This document shows positions 20,282 to 29,279 of a DNA stretch of 32,564 bases, in pieces. Both the position numbers and the translations under genes were made by a program. The notes under the pieces are model-generated. The model did not search any database and was not told the DNA's origin. It saw only the letters and a list, made by a program, of their open reading frames with translations. The DNA is taken from the NCBI GenBank assembly GCA_003056165.1, contig LSNR01000016.1, positions 1 through 32,564 of the forward strand, read 5' to 3'. Each line of letters begins with the position of its first letter. Position 1 is the first letter of the stretch. The DNA comes from Parcubacteria group bacterium M6-OD1-3. GTDB lineage: Bacteria > Patescibacteriota > Minisyncoccia > Moranbacterales > UBA9337.

Positions 20282-22162
20282 TTAATTATTTGAAATACGG
20301 ACTGTTATTCTATTAATATATTTTGGAATTTTATTTGCAAAAAATGGTGGCGAAATTTCCGCTTCTATTTTCTGGATTTCCGGATGCCTGCTGATAAACG
20401 CGTCAATTTGACGCTGACCTTTACCAGCCAATTCTTGCTTTGTTTTATCAGCGTCAATCTTTGCTCGCAATAAAACATTCAAATTTAAATACACTTGCAA
20501 TGTCTTATCTTCAAAATTAACTTCAGGCTTATCATATTTTTTCTCAACAGAAACTACTTCTGTTGAATATTCTTGCGGAGCAATATTTTTATCTATATAA
20601 TCATTTATTTTTTTATCTAAATCTTCAACTGAAAAATATAATCCGTACGCTTTAATTTTTATTTGATATTCAAAATTATCCGTCACTGCCCCTTCCTCTG
20701 GAAAAACAGCTGAATCTGAAATCTTAAATTCTATCGCTCCAGTCAATAATACGTTATTTTTTCCAATCTCCTCTTTCATTTTTTCTCTAATCTGTTCTTT
20801 CAATTTCTGCTCCGTTTCTTTTTTGGCTTTTTCAATATCAGACTTTGCCACCGTTCTTAACTCGCCACCATCTGCTCCTCCGCCTTTCATAGGTTGATTT
20901 AATTTAGCGGAAAATTTATCATATTTTGGGCTACCTTTAAATCCCGGAATTGTAAAAGTCGCTGATTCTATATTATATTCTTCTCCTGCTTGATCTGCTA
21001 TCACTCCCACTTCAATTTCTCCTGGTTTTTTCTTTCCGTTTTCAACTGTCATTCCTGGAACAGTAATAGTTTTTATTAATCTGAAAAGTTTATTATCATC
21101 AGTCAAAAATCTGGTTGTAGCAACTAGAACTTGTCCAGTCTCACTAAAATTATTATAAATAATTATCTTTCCTCTGGCTTTTTGATTGGAGGATGTTTTA
21201 TCACCAGTCGCCTTGAATGTTAAGGATAAAGTTTCTTCTTTCTCTATTAAGCCAGAAACTAAATTTATAGTATCATCATCTTTATTTTCATTATCAACAG
21301 GCATATTTTCTTCAGCCCGAACTGTCAAATTAACATTTTTTTGAATTTCGGTAGGAACAATTGTAATTGTCGCTTTAGGGAAAAGAAAATAAACAGCAAT
21401 TCCTGCCAGCAAAACGACTATGGAAAATCCAAATAACCATAATATTTTTCCAGTTTTTTCAGCAACAGGAGTATCTCCTTTTTTATCTTTTTTAATTATT
21501 TCATCTTCTCGAGGATCCACAAATAAATCTCTGAAATCCGCCTCTTTCTCGTTTCTTAGTTTCAATGCATCATTTAAAGCATTCTCACCAACTCTTTTTT
21601 CAGTTTTAATAGTCTCTGCATTATTATTATTATTATTATCAATACCATAGTTACTTCTCTGAGTATTTCTTTCTTTTTTGGTTTTTTTATTTATAATTCT
21701 AGTAGTTTGACTATTTTGATTATTGTCAGCTACTCGTTTAACAACCCCGCTAACCGAAGCAAACTTTCCACTTCCCAGGTTTTTCAATCTATTATGTTTG
21801 CCGGAAATTTCTTCCACTATTCCTTCATTTTGTTTTATAACTTGTGCGTTTTTTTCAACAAAAGGAACTGTTACTTTGTCAACCGCCATTTGCTCTTCAG
21901 TCTTGATACCTTCTATAGATTTCCTCACCACAAATCCTATCTTTTTAGCCATAGCAAGACCTTGTTCATCTTGCGTAACTATCATAACTTTCTTGCTCAA
22001 ATTATCCATTTCATTCTTAATCAATCTCAAACTGACAGAACTTTGCAAAATCAAAGCTCTTTGTGCAACAACCAAAATATTTCGCTTTGCCGGCGTTTTT
22101 CTGAGTTTGCCGATTACAGAATTTACTTCTTCATCAGCAGTGATATAAAAAGTCTGAGGCAT
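20282..22162 (-). CDS. large membrane-anchored protein with baseplate-J-like region, 626 aa
   Basis: Residues 1-100 form a soluble domain (ITADEEVNSVIGKL, RNILVVAQRALILQS, VMIVTQDEQGLAMAKKIGF) of a type seen before membrane proteins in several CPR genomes. Residues 100-235 are low-complexity, Asn/Lys-rich and probably disordered (an NNNNNN run near 178). One membrane helix spans about 243-265. The C-terminal 360 residues look extracytoplasmic: strand-rich repeats, and a segment (KARGKIIIYNNFSETGQVLV, TRFLTDDNKLFRL) resembling the baseplate J / gp47 core. Function is unknown; a surface scaffold is one possibility. The C-terminal stop is two bases before dnaG. Confidence 0.7.
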   Translation of the reverse strand: MPQTFYITADEEVNSVIGKLRKTPAKRNILVVAQRALILQSSVSLRLIKNEMDNLSKKVMIVTQDEQGLAMAKKIGFVVRKSIEGIKTEEQMAVDKVTVPFVEKNAQVIKQNEGIVEEISGKHNRLKNLGSGKFASVSGVVKRVADNNQNSQTTRIINKKTKKERNTQRSNYGIDNNNNNNAETIKTEKRVGENALNDALKLRNEKEADFRDLFVDPREDEIIKKDKKGDTPVAEKTGKILWLFGFSIVVLLAGIAVYFLFPKATITIVPTEIQKNVNLTVRAEENMPVDNENKDDDTINLVSGLIEKEETLSLTFKATGDKTSSNQKARGKIIIYNNFSETGQVLVATTRFLTDDNKLFRLIKTITVPGMTVENGKKKPGEIEVGVIADQAGEEYNIESATFTIPGFKGSPKYDKFSAKLNQPMKGGGADGGELRTVAKSDIEKAKKETEQKLKEQIREKMKEEIGKNNVLLTGAIEFKISDSAVFPEEGAVTDNFEYQIKIKAYGLYFSVEDLDKKINDYIDKNIAPQEYSTEVVSVEKKYDKPEVNFEDKTLQVYLNLNVLLRAKIDADKTKQELAGKGQRQIDAFISRHPEIQKIEAEISPPFFANKIPKYINRITVRISNN

Positions 22163-22302
22163 AATGTATTTTTCTATGTTAAACTTTCTAAAAAATCTTT
22201 TAATTTATTTTTTTATTTTCCGATTCAACGTCCTAGACAGATTCTACCACAACAACTACTCCATTACAATAATTCTTAAAAAATAGACGCCCATCTTTTG
22301 TC

Positions 22303-23013
22303 TTATTTCATTGCCCAACCAAAGACTTCCTGTACAGCATTAAATATCAAGTCAAATATAGATTCTGACTTTTCTCCAGTATAAGCACTAAAATATTTAG
22401 TGGAAGTTTTATTACCCCACCGATCATTTGATTTAATTTTATAAATATATATTGTGGCAAAGTCCATATTTTTCAACAAGACACTATGCTCAAATCCATA
22501 TCCATTTTCTGTAGATGTTTTAGCATTACTACCATCATTCTTAGAATAAACAACATCAGAAATAGCCTCCTTATTAGTTCTCCAAGTTATTAAAAATCTC
22601 GGTTCACCATCTTCTTGAGAAGAAACAATTTCACTTTTTACATCATAAACTTCTAATGGCAAATCCTTTTTTCCTTCATTCGCCAAAATTATACCACCAC
22701 CAAATTTTACTTGTTTAATTTTATAATTTTTACTACTGCTAATACTATCTGAATTGTCAACTTTGTCCGAGTTGCTTAATGAATCCGTTTTATCAGAATT
22801 ATTTACTAAACCTTGAGAAGTTTCTCGCGTTATTTTATTTTTCTCTACTGGCAGAACATTTGCATTTTTTTTATTTTTTAAATATTGCCAAGCAAATAAA
22901 GTTAGTCCAGTAAGCAATATTAACAACGCCAAATACAAAAATAACCGCATAAAAACACGCTTTTTTTTCGGCTTTTCCTCATCTTTATTATTATTTTTGT
23001 ATTTCTCCAGCAT
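22303..23013 (-). CDS. membrane-anchored FN3-like protein, 236 aa
   Basis: A basic cytoplasmic start (KKKRVFMRLF) and one membrane helix (residues about 25-45) are followed by a Ser/Asp/Asn-rich linker (65-95). Next is a beta domain with ITWRTNKEAISDVVYSK, HSVLLKNMDFATIYIYKIKS and a Trp-Gly turn, the pattern of a fibronectin type III domain. A short amphipathic C-terminus ends in WAMK. It is probably a surface-exposed anchored protein. It lies upstream of the 626-aa protein on the same strand, 140 bases away. The family is not identified. Confidence 0.65.
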   Translation of the reverse strand: MLEKYKNNNKDEEKPKKKRVFMRLFLYLALLILLTGLTLFAWQYLKNKKNANVLPVEKNKITRETSQGLVNNSDKTDSLSNSDKVDNSDSISSSKNYKIKQVKFGGGIILANEGKKDLPLEVYDVKSEIVSSQEDGEPRFLITWRTNKEAISDVVYSKNDGSNAKTSTENGYGFEHSVLLKNMDFATIYIYKIKSNDRWGNKTSTKYFSAYTGEKSESIFDLIFNAVQEVFGWAMK

Positions 23014-23179
23014 TGAACTAAAGCTTAATCATAAAACAATTGTCATTATCATACAATTTGGAAAATAAAATCCTGCATAAATTATAACCTTTTTTCCGAA
23101 AAACAACAAATTATTTTTTCCACAATTTTTAGATTGCTTCCTTTATTTTATTAAGTTTCAAACCCTACTAAATTCCTTT

Positions 23180-23782
23180 CTAGAGTCTAGAGTTTTCCCT
23201 ATTTCTTCTAATAATTTTTACCATAAAAGCTAATATTATTAAAATTGTAACCACCGACAACGCAATTATGGCAAAATCGCTATTCAATGCATACACTTCA
23301 TAAATTCCGCCTGAATAAAAATAGACATATGCCAATTTTTGCACTCGTTTCCAATTTCGTCCCATCATAATCATTGACAATTTATTTGAAGTGATTAAAA
23401 GAATAAGTCCAGTGAGGTTACCAATATGTGCAAATACAATATAATTCTCAAGTGACCAATATTTTGCTGTGAACATTGATAAAATATAGGTTGAATATGG
23501 AGTAATTATATCACCAACCATAAAGCCAACAACAATTGAAGCAGACAAAACACCAAAGCCTTTACGCAATAGCACTAACTTGCGTAATATTTTCCATTTC
23601 ACGAAAACATCAGCTAATGGACGAATAATCATAACGAGAAATACGGATATAAAAGATATTTGATATAAAATATTATATGCATTCATACTCATATCACCAA
23701 AAGCAACTAGCAATGGCAGATAAGCAAGTATAATCAATGAAATTCCCAATAATATATTCTGAAAAATATTTATTTTTTTCAT
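23180..23782 (-). CDS. ferric-reductase-like transmembrane protein, 200 aa
   Basis: Six hydrophobic segments and the local layout (LRKGFGVLSAS, AHIGNLTGLILLITSN, GRNWKRVQKLAYVYFYSGG) match ferric reductase-like transmembrane domains such as MsrQ/YedZ. The heme-ligand His of those proteins are not found where expected: LHRL is VQKL, and the first and second helices have no His. One His remains in AHIGN. It may therefore bind no heme or a single one, or use another cofactor. It lies 15 bases after apbE on the same strand. ApbE flavinylates extracytoplasmic proteins and often sits beside such membrane domains, so an electron-transfer role is plausible. Confidence 0.72.
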   Translation of the reverse strand: MKKINIFQNILLGISLIILAYLPLLVAFGDMSMNAYNILYQISFISVFLVMIIRPLADVFVKWKILRKLVLLRKGFGVLSASIVVGFMVGDIITPYSTYILSMFTAKYWSLENYIVFAHIGNLTGLILLITSNKLSMIMMGRNWKRVQKLAYVYFYSGGIYEVYALNSDFAIIALSVVTILIILAFMVKIIRRNRENSRL

Positions 23783-23797
23783 ATTTTTATTTTATTA

Positions 23798-24697
23798 TTA
23801 TTTTTTCAAACTATCTGACATAAGTATAACATTATTTTTACAAATAATCACAAAATCAATATTGTGTGCTTTAAAAAATTCCACTGCCCTTTCTGATCCT
23901 TCAGCCACAGCCAGTGTGGCATAGGCATCTGCCATAACACCATTTTTATGGATAACACTTGCTGAAATAATATCTGTTTGTGCACTATCTTTTATTTTTG
24001 AATTTAAAATGTGATGCTTTTTTTGATTTTTAATATTCCATTTTCTTCGATAAATTCCACTCGTACATAAAGCTTTATCTTGCAAAGAAAAATTGATACT
24101 TTGTTTCTCATCATAAGGATTAATAATATCAATAGAAAATAATTGACCTTTCTCATCCCTTCCCTGCACATACATATCGCCACCAATGTTAATAATTACT
24201 CCATGTTCAGTTTTAATTTCTTCAACAATTCTTTGAACCACATAACCCTTTAAAAAACCACCGAAATCCAATTCTTGCGTGTCTTGTAATGTAATTTTGT
24301 TTTGTGAAACAATAATATCATCCATACTTATATTATATTGCTCATTTTTCAACTCAACATTAATATCTTTCTCTTTTGATATTTCTTCAAATGACTTATT
24401 ATAACCAATTCGTGCTACCTGAACTAGTGGATTAAATTTTGCGTTTGTTTTTTTGTAAAGATTATAAGCAATATTATAGACATCTAAAAACTCATCTGAC
24501 ATTTTGCTTAATATTTTCCTGTTAATTTTTGACAACTCACTTTGCTCATCAAAACGCGAAAATCTTTTTTCATATTCTTGGGCAACTTGCAGTGCTTGCG
24601 TGAAATAGCTATCTGCAATTTCAACGGAATTAGCAATAAAAATCATATCAAAATCACAACCCATAACTTTTGTGTGATAGTTGTATTCTGATAACAT
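23798..24697 (-). CDS. apbE: FAD:protein FMN transferase ApbE
   Basis: ApbE attaches FMN covalently to Thr or Ser of partner flavoproteins. The 299-aa product has family motifs TKVMGCDFDM, RFSRFDEQSELSKIN, FNPLVQVARIG, LDFGGFLKGYVVQRI, IINIGGDMYVQG, LCTSGIYRRKW, HHILNSK and the metal-binding GVMADAYATLAVAEG. Order and length fit. There is no lipoprotein or export signal, so it is predicted to act in the cytoplasm or to be anchored by its partner. No FMN-accepting protein is in the window. The TATAAT just ahead of the start (CTAGTATAATCTATATG) suggests a near-leaderless transcript. The next gene is the ferric-reductase-like protein. Confidence 0.9.
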   Translation of the reverse strand: MLSEYNYHTKVMGCDFDMIFIANSVEIADSYFTQALQVAQEYEKRFSRFDEQSELSKINRKILSKMSDEFLDVYNIAYNLYKKTNAKFNPLVQVARIGYNKSFEEISKEKDINVELKNEQYNISMDDIIVSQNKITLQDTQELDFGGFLKGYVVQRIVEEIKTEHGVIINIGGDMYVQGRDEKGQLFSIDIINPYDEKQSINFSLQDKALCTSGIYRRKWNIKNQKKHHILNSKIKDSAQTDIISASVIHKNGVMADAYATLAVAEGSERAVEFFKAHNIDFVIICKNNVILMSDSLKK

Positions 24698-24743
24698 ATA
24701 GATTATACTAGAGATAAATTACCTTTATATTATACTCATTTTT

Positions 24744-25154
24744 ATGCAAAAATACATTATATCTGTTCTTCTTAGTTTTTCTGGAGTTATTTTTACTATT
24801 ATGGCTGGTATAAATATTGCCTACCGCACAAATGTTATTCCTAAAATAGAAAGAGATTTTCAAGAAGAAAATCAAACATTAGAACAAACTATTACTAATT
24901 TTGATGACACTATAGCTAAATTAAATGGAGAAATTGAAATTGCTCGACAACAACAACAATTTGCAGAAGCAAGGCTAAAAGAAAAATTGGCAGAAGAAGA
25001 ACGCATTGCTCTCGAAAAAGCACAAGCTCTTGAGCGCGCCAGAATTGCTGCTAATATCAAAGCCGCTAAAGATGCTGAAGCCGCTAAAACCGCCCGCCTA
25101 GCTGCCGCAAAAAAAGCAACATCCAAATCCACCAAAAAATCCAAAGCTTCTTGA
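24744..25154 (+). CDS. membrane-anchored coiled-coil protein with basic tail, 136 aa
   Basis: One N-terminal membrane helix (residues 4-27) is followed by a long coiled coil (residues about 33-105, Glu/Gln/Ala heptads such as EENQTLEQTITNFDDTIAKL). The last 20 residues are Lys/Ala/Ser-rich (TSKSTKKSKAS). I do not recognise a family; the shape resembles small Parcubacteria membrane proteins. It is divergent from apbE with the two starts 46 bases apart, and near-leaderless, TATACT lying ten bases before the ATG. Confidence 0.65.
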   Translation: MQKYIISVLLSFSGVIFTIMAGINIAYRTNVIPKIERDFQEENQTLEQTITNFDDTIAKLNGEIEIARQQQQFAEARLKEKLAEEERIALEKAQALERARIAANIKAAKDAEAAKTARLAAAKKATSKSTKKSKAS

Positions 25155-25341
25155 ATCCTTATTCTCTTCTTTTTTAAATTTCTATTCAAAAAAAGTTCGG
25201 ATTTTGTCAAAGGGTGTACTGTCATCAGTTTCGGACGAAATATGCGTGAAGCTTTGCTCTGCAGAAAGCACACTGACACACAAAGAAACAAACCTTTCCA
25301 AAAATCCTATTACATTCAGAACATCCAGTAATTCAATCGAT

Positions 25342-25382
25342 GCGTTTCCGCTCGCCTCCGCTATGGTGGCGAACCAAAGCAG
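25342..25382. repeat. dispersed GC-rich hairpin repeat, copy 1
   Basis: It shares GCGTTTCCGCTCGCCTCC and GGTGGC with the copy at 27485 and is more GC-rich than its surroundings. CGCCTCC/GGTGGCG with one mismatch forms a hairpin with loop GCTAT, and outer bases extend the pairing imperfectly. It sits in the 248-base gap after the coiled-coil gene. The rest of that gap (25155-25341) has further short inverted repeats, for example GCTTT/AAAGC near 25250, and no convincing gene. Confidence 0.55.
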
Positions 25383-25402
25383 AAATTTTTTTAATACATT
25401 TT

Positions 25403-26212
25403 TTATTTTTTAACCCAATTTGAAATTGCTTCAGCTGTTTTTTCAGCATACTTACCCATCAAAATTCCTGGGTGCGTAGCTCCTTTTATTTCCACAAAAT
25501 CAGCATCATAATAGTTTGCCATTTTTCTATCCGATTCTATCGAAATACCAAAAGGAACAGATTTCCCCAATTCACCGCCAATAATAAGCAAAGGTATATT
25601 TATTAAATTTTTCGGAATAGAAATGCCTTTCTTTCTGTCGCGACGAGCTTTCCCTGATTCAATTCCTAATTTCATTCTCATTTTCATTGCATCCATCATT
25701 CCTATATCGGGCATCATCTTCATAGCTCTCAACGGATTAAGTGGCAATCCGGCATCAGTAACATTATAAGTCAAAGGAATATTCTCAATTACTTCACTAT
25801 CACCAGCTCCCTGAACCTCAACGGAAGGACTAGGATCTATTGAAATAATCGATTTTATACTAGAACCAACTTTTTTTGCATACATTAAAACCAACAATCC
25901 TGCCATACTGTGTCCAATCACAACAGGATTTTTCAGCTCTAACTCTCTGACAACTAATTCAATATCATAAACATAATCCTCCATTCCAACAATAGATAAA
26001 TTCACTCTAGCACTTGGCTTATGTCCTCTTAAGGAAAAAATAACACATTCAAAACCTTTACCGGTTAAATACTTAACAATTTTATTCCACATAAAAGCCC
26101 CGCCAAAAGAGCCGTGCACAAATAATAGCGGTTCTTTAAATTTCTTTTCTTTAGGAGAAAATCTCTCTACAAATATTTTGTTTTTTCCTAATACATAAGT
26201 TTGTTTTTTCAT
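25403..26212 (-). CDS. alpha/beta hydrolase, 269 aa
   Basis: This is a serine hydrolase of the alpha/beta fold with unknown substrate. It has the oxyanion loop LLFVHGSFGGAFMW, FSLRGHKPS, the nucleophile elbow VVIGHSMAGLLVL (Ser in GHSMAG), a cap region rich in Met (residues 160-190), a probable acid in LLIIGGELGKS, and the catalytic His in GATHPGILMG. Length and order fit esterase/lipase types. The acid residue is Glu, not the usual Asp, if the alignment by eye is right. It lies 32 bases downstream of an MFS transporter on the same strand; both lack a Shine-Dalgarno. Confidence 0.85.
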   Translation of the reverse strand: MKKQTYVLGKNKIFVERFSPKEKKFKEPLLFVHGSFGGAFMWNKIVKYLTGKGFECVIFSLRGHKPSARVNLSIVGMEDYVYDIELVVRELELKNPVVIGHSMAGLLVLMYAKKVGSSIKSIISIDPSPSVEVQGAGDSEVIENIPLTYNVTDAGLPLNPLRAMKMMPDIGMMDAMKMRMKLGIESGKARRDRKKGISIPKNLINIPLLIIGGELGKSVPFGISIESDRKMANYYDADFVEIKGATHPGILMGKYAEKTAEAISNWVKK

Positions 26213-26244
26213 ATTTTTTTATTAAAAATTTTTATTAGTGATAT

Positions 26245-27450
26245 TTATTTAACACCTGAAATAGTGGTATTAATTTTTTTGTGTTTATTGTTTATATATA
26301 AATACAAAGGAAATAAAATCACAAAAAAGATTATCCCTAAATACAAAAATCCGTATTGATATGATAGATGCTCTATTGTGAATCCAACACCAAAGCTTGC
26401 TATTGCGGCAACAACTTGATTAATTTGTGAATGGGTTGATAATAGTGTGGCTTTGAATTTACTTGTCTTGATGATATCAAGTAGATAGCTATTATCAACT
26501 TTATTCAAACCCCATTGAAATGCGTTTATAACAATAAAAGCAACGGCCACAATCCACCAGGTTGAGATAAATCCTAAAACAAATATGAGAAACGTATAAA
26601 TAATAAGTTGAAATTTATAGAAAGAAAATAAAGAAGTTGTCTCCTTAATTTTTCCAGTATACGCGAGTATAAGTGAGGCAAGCATTCTTCCTACACCAAA
26701 AAGTACTCCAAACCAAATTACAGGTATTTCTAGAAATAATTGATATGGTGCACGAAAAACACTAACACTAAATACTGCACCACTAATAATTCCTGAAAAT
26801 AAAGCAAATATAAAAAAGTTTAAGCGGTGTCCTTCACTTATAATTTGTCTAAAGTTAGTACGTCCGATTTCTTCTATTTCTTCTTGTTTTACAGGAGGCG
26901 TCACTAAGGCAATCGCAGCTAATATCCCAATAATATCAATTGCAAGAGCAATCAGAAATGGGGTTTTGAAACTGATACTGACTAAAAAAGGTATGAGTAC
27001 CATAAATATAATTGGGATTGCAAATCCTATCGAACTAATCTTTCCCATCACCTTCGCATAATCGTTTTCTCTTTTGAGCCCTCGTAGAGTTTCGTGCATA
27101 AAAGCACTGCCTGTTCCGCTATGAAACGCATGCGCCATGCTCATGAGTACTCCACCAAAAATTAGAAAAACAATGTTATTTGCCACAAGAAAAAGAAGTG
27201 TTGATGTCAACATAAACGCTCTAGACATTATGAGTGCTGTTTTGTGACCAATCTTGTCAGATACATATCCGCTCGGGATTTCAAAAAGAAATCCTGCCAA
27301 ATTTCCTACGAGCAAAATAATACCAATACCTTCTGGTGTTACATTTGGAATCGTTAAATAATATGCCCCCAGAATCGCGACGAAAACACGCTTGTTAGAA
27401 ATTAAAAACAGTGTATATTTCCAAATATTTGAGTGCAAGTTTTTCTTCAT
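26245..27450 (-). CDS. MFS transporter, 12 transmembrane segments, 401 aa
   Basis: It has twelve hydrophobic segments with the major facilitator signature between helices 2 and 3 (GYVSDKIGHKTALIMSR). A cytoplasmic loop around residues 190-210 (PPVKQEEIEEIGRTNF) divides the two six-helix halves. This fits a drug or metabolite exporter of the MFS family; the substrate cannot be inferred. It is followed by the alpha/beta hydrolase on the same strand, so the two may work on the same compound. Confidence 0.88.
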   Translation of the reverse strand: MKKNLHSNIWKYTLFLISNKRVFVAILGAYYLTIPNVTPEGIGIILLVGNLAGFLFEIPSGYVSDKIGHKTALIMSRAFMLTSTLLFLVANNIVFLIFGGVLMSMAHAFHSGTGSAFMHETLRGLKRENDYAKVMGKISSIGFAIPIIFMVLIPFLVSISFKTPFLIALAIDIIGILAAIALVTPPVKQEEIEEIGRTNFRQIISEGHRLNFFIFALFSGIISGAVFSVSVFRAPYQLFLEIPVIWFGVLFGVGRMLASLILAYTGKIKETTSLFSFYKFQLIIYTFLIFVLGFISTWWIVAVAFIVINAFQWGLNKVDNSYLLDIIKTSKFKATLLSTHSQINQVVAAIASFGVGFTIEHLSYQYGFLYLGIIFFVILFPLYLYINNKHKKINTTISGVK

Positions 27451-27484
27451 AATTATTTCAAAAGTTTATCACTACGCACTCCCA

Positions 27485-27530
27485 GCGTTTCCGCTCGCCT
27501 CCATTTCGCTACGGTGGCAAGCAAAAGAGG
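27485..27530. repeat. dispersed GC-rich hairpin repeat, copy 2
   Basis: It shares GCGTTTCCGCTCGCCTCC with copy 1 and differs in the loop (ATTTCGCTAC). GCTCGCCTCC and GGTGGCAAGC pair with two mismatches. It lies upstream of the MFS gene. Confidence 0.55.
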
Positions 27531-27601
27531 AAAAATCCCTTCCTTTAGACTCATTCTTTTTTACCCTTTTACTTTTCGGCGGACAGGCTATTCTATAAAT
27601 T

Positions 27602-28777
27602 TTATTTAATGTCCTTGGCTACTTCTACATCTCGTATTTTATACAACTTTCTCATTGCAATTGTGTTCATAATTTTATTTGCAGAATAACCTATTAAAGC
27701 AAGTACGACAAAATATCCAACTCCAAAAAGAGTAAACTGCGGTATTTTTTTAGAAAATAGACCAATTAAGGTCGCACCAACACCCATGGATGTGATAATA
27801 GTAAGGTTCTTAACTGATGAATTGGTACTTTTTGCTTGAATTGACGAGAATAAATTTAGTGCGGAGTCAACATAATTCTTTGTCATTTTCCAAATATCTT
27901 TAACATAAGATAATGTATCCGACAAAGTCTCATGCTTAAACTGAAGTACGTCCAGAAATTTTTCCATAGCAGGAGCCTTTTTTAAAACAGATTCCCTTGT
28001 AGAAATATATGCTCCCATTTGATTCATACGCGCTTCAATCAAATTTATGGTTTTTGCATAACTTTCAATTTTTGCATTAAGTGCACCAACCTCACTTCCT
28101 TTTATTTCTCCCCTTTCCTTAACCTCTGCTATCCTTTCCCATATAATTCGATGCAGGTTTAGATAGCGATGAAGCTGACCCTTAAATTCTCTCATGAATA
28201 TCTGCTCTTGAATGAACTTTTCAATATCGATGATTTGTTCAGAAATATTATTTATGATGTATAACTTATCTCCTCGATATATCTCGAAAGTTTCCTCTTT
28301 TATCTCAAAATGTTTTTCTTGTTGAAACTCATCAAGCAATTTTTGTATGTTATCTTCTTGAGAATTTTTCAGTACGAGAAAATATGGGTAAATAGTTTTT
28401 ATATTAGCAAGCTCTTTTGGAATTGGTGCGCCAAGCGAGAAAATATAACTAATAGCAGGTGATAGTTTTTTCTCATAATAATGAGTCAGTGCCTCTATGT
28501 CTTTTTTGATTTCTTTTTCATTTCCTTTACTCAATAGGATAAGCCCGTCTTCAAATATTTTTACTTCTATATTCGTTGAGCTTGTGATTTTAACATATTC
28601 TAAATCGCCGACATTAAATTCAACTTCATTTATCAACAAATTGTCATGCAGTGCAACTAACTTTTTCTTTTTCAAAGCTAAGGGAGAATCAGCTTCCTTT
28701 AAAAAATCATATATTTCTGACAAATGCAGAGTTGTTCTTTGAAACCAACCCCCTACGAATATTTTTTCTATTTGCAT
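27602..28777 (-). CDS. membrane protein with two C-terminal helices, 391 aa
   Basis: A mixed alpha/beta region of about 190 residues (VEFNVGDLEYVKITS, LYIINNISEQIIDIEKFIQ) is followed by a long helical part with coiled-coil character (200-315). Two membrane helices sit near the C-terminus (about 327-345 and 350-368). The architecture is like RMD1/YagE or CorA-type proteins, but I see no diagnostic motif. It starts 13 bases after a broken XRE-type regulator with which it was probably co-transcribed. Confidence 0.6.
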   Translation of the reverse strand: MQIEKIFVGGWFQRTTLHLSEIYDFLKEADSPLALKKKKLVALHDNLLINEVEFNVGDLEYVKITSSTNIEVKIFEDGLILLSKGNEKEIKKDIEALTHYYEKKLSPAISYIFSLGAPIPKELANIKTIYPYFLVLKNSQEDNIQKLLDEFQQEKHFEIKEETFEIYRGDKLYIINNISEQIIDIEKFIQEQIFMREFKGQLHRYLNLHRIIWERIAEVKERGEIKGSEVGALNAKIESYAKTINLIEARMNQMGAYISTRESVLKKAPAMEKFLDVLQFKHETLSDTLSYVKDIWKMTKNYVDSALNLFSSIQAKSTNSSVKNLTIITSMGVGATLIGLFSKKIPQFTLFGVGYFVVLALIGYSANKIMNTIAMRKLYKIRDVEVAKDIK

Positions 28778-28790
28778 ATTTATTATTGTT

Positions 28791-28950
28791 TCAACTTATT
28801 AAATTATCAACGGAAACATCCAACGCTTTGGCAATTTTTCGTAAAGTTTCAAGTGTAGACTTTTGTCTTCCTGATTCTAAATTACTGATATAGACTCACT
28901 TATTAAATATCCTCTTACGACATTTTCTTCGCTTTGCGAATCTTTTTCAT
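28791..28950 (-). pseudogene. broken XRE-family (Cro/C1) helix-turn-helix regulator
   Basis: A strong ribosome site AAGGAGAG lies ten bases before an ATG that encodes MKKIRKAKKMS, followed by TAA where Gln is expected, then more stops. After a frameshift near residue 18 the second half reads YISNLESGRQKSTLETLRKI and AKALDVSVDNLIS, the canonical recognition helix and C-terminal part of an XRE domain. Both halves are fairly intact, so the damage is recent or the gene was lost under weak selection. The gene at 27602 is directly downstream. Confidence 0.8.
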
Positions 28951-29003
28951 ATTTTTATTTCTCTCCTTATTTATAATAGCAAGAAATTGTTTTATCGTAA
29001 ATA

Positions 29004-29035
29004 AAAAAACTACAGAGATAACTCTGTAGTTTTTT
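29004..29035 (-). terminator. terminator of tRNA-Ser
   Basis: AAAAACTACAGAG/CTCTGTAGTTTTT with loop ATAA makes a 13-bp stem flanked by T-runs on both strands, immediately downstream of tRNA-Ser. Confidence 0.88.
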
Positions 29036-29038
29036 GTT

Positions 29039-29128
<90 letters not shown>

Positions 29129-29151
29129 ATTTATTATATTTTAAACCCATT

Positions 29152-29235
29152 AACACCTTAGCAGTGTTGATTGAGAGTTGGCGAGCAATCTATTTCAACC
29201 ACTCCTCACTTGCTCATTCGCAAGCAAGCATCTCC
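29152..29235 (-). pseudogene. tRNA-Ser 5' half with two hairpin insertions
   Basis: On the minus strand GGAGA (acceptor) is followed by a hairpin CTTGCT/AGCAAG, then GGAGTGGTTGAAA (D-arm). Then comes a second hairpin GATTG/CAATC, and then TGCTAAGGTGTT from the anticodon arm, where AACAC/GTGTT can pair around the GCT anticodon. The variable arm, T-arm and 3' acceptor are missing. The insertions fall before and after the D-arm. It lies 23 bases upstream of the intact tRNA-Ser. Confidence 0.75.
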
Positions 29236-29279
29236 ATATTAATTATATTGTAAAATTCTCTATAAGTTTAACTTATATC

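Noticed and set aside
21707-22279. Open frame of 190 codons on the plus strand
   Set aside because: It is antisense to the 626-aa gene and has no ribosome site or recognisable protein features.
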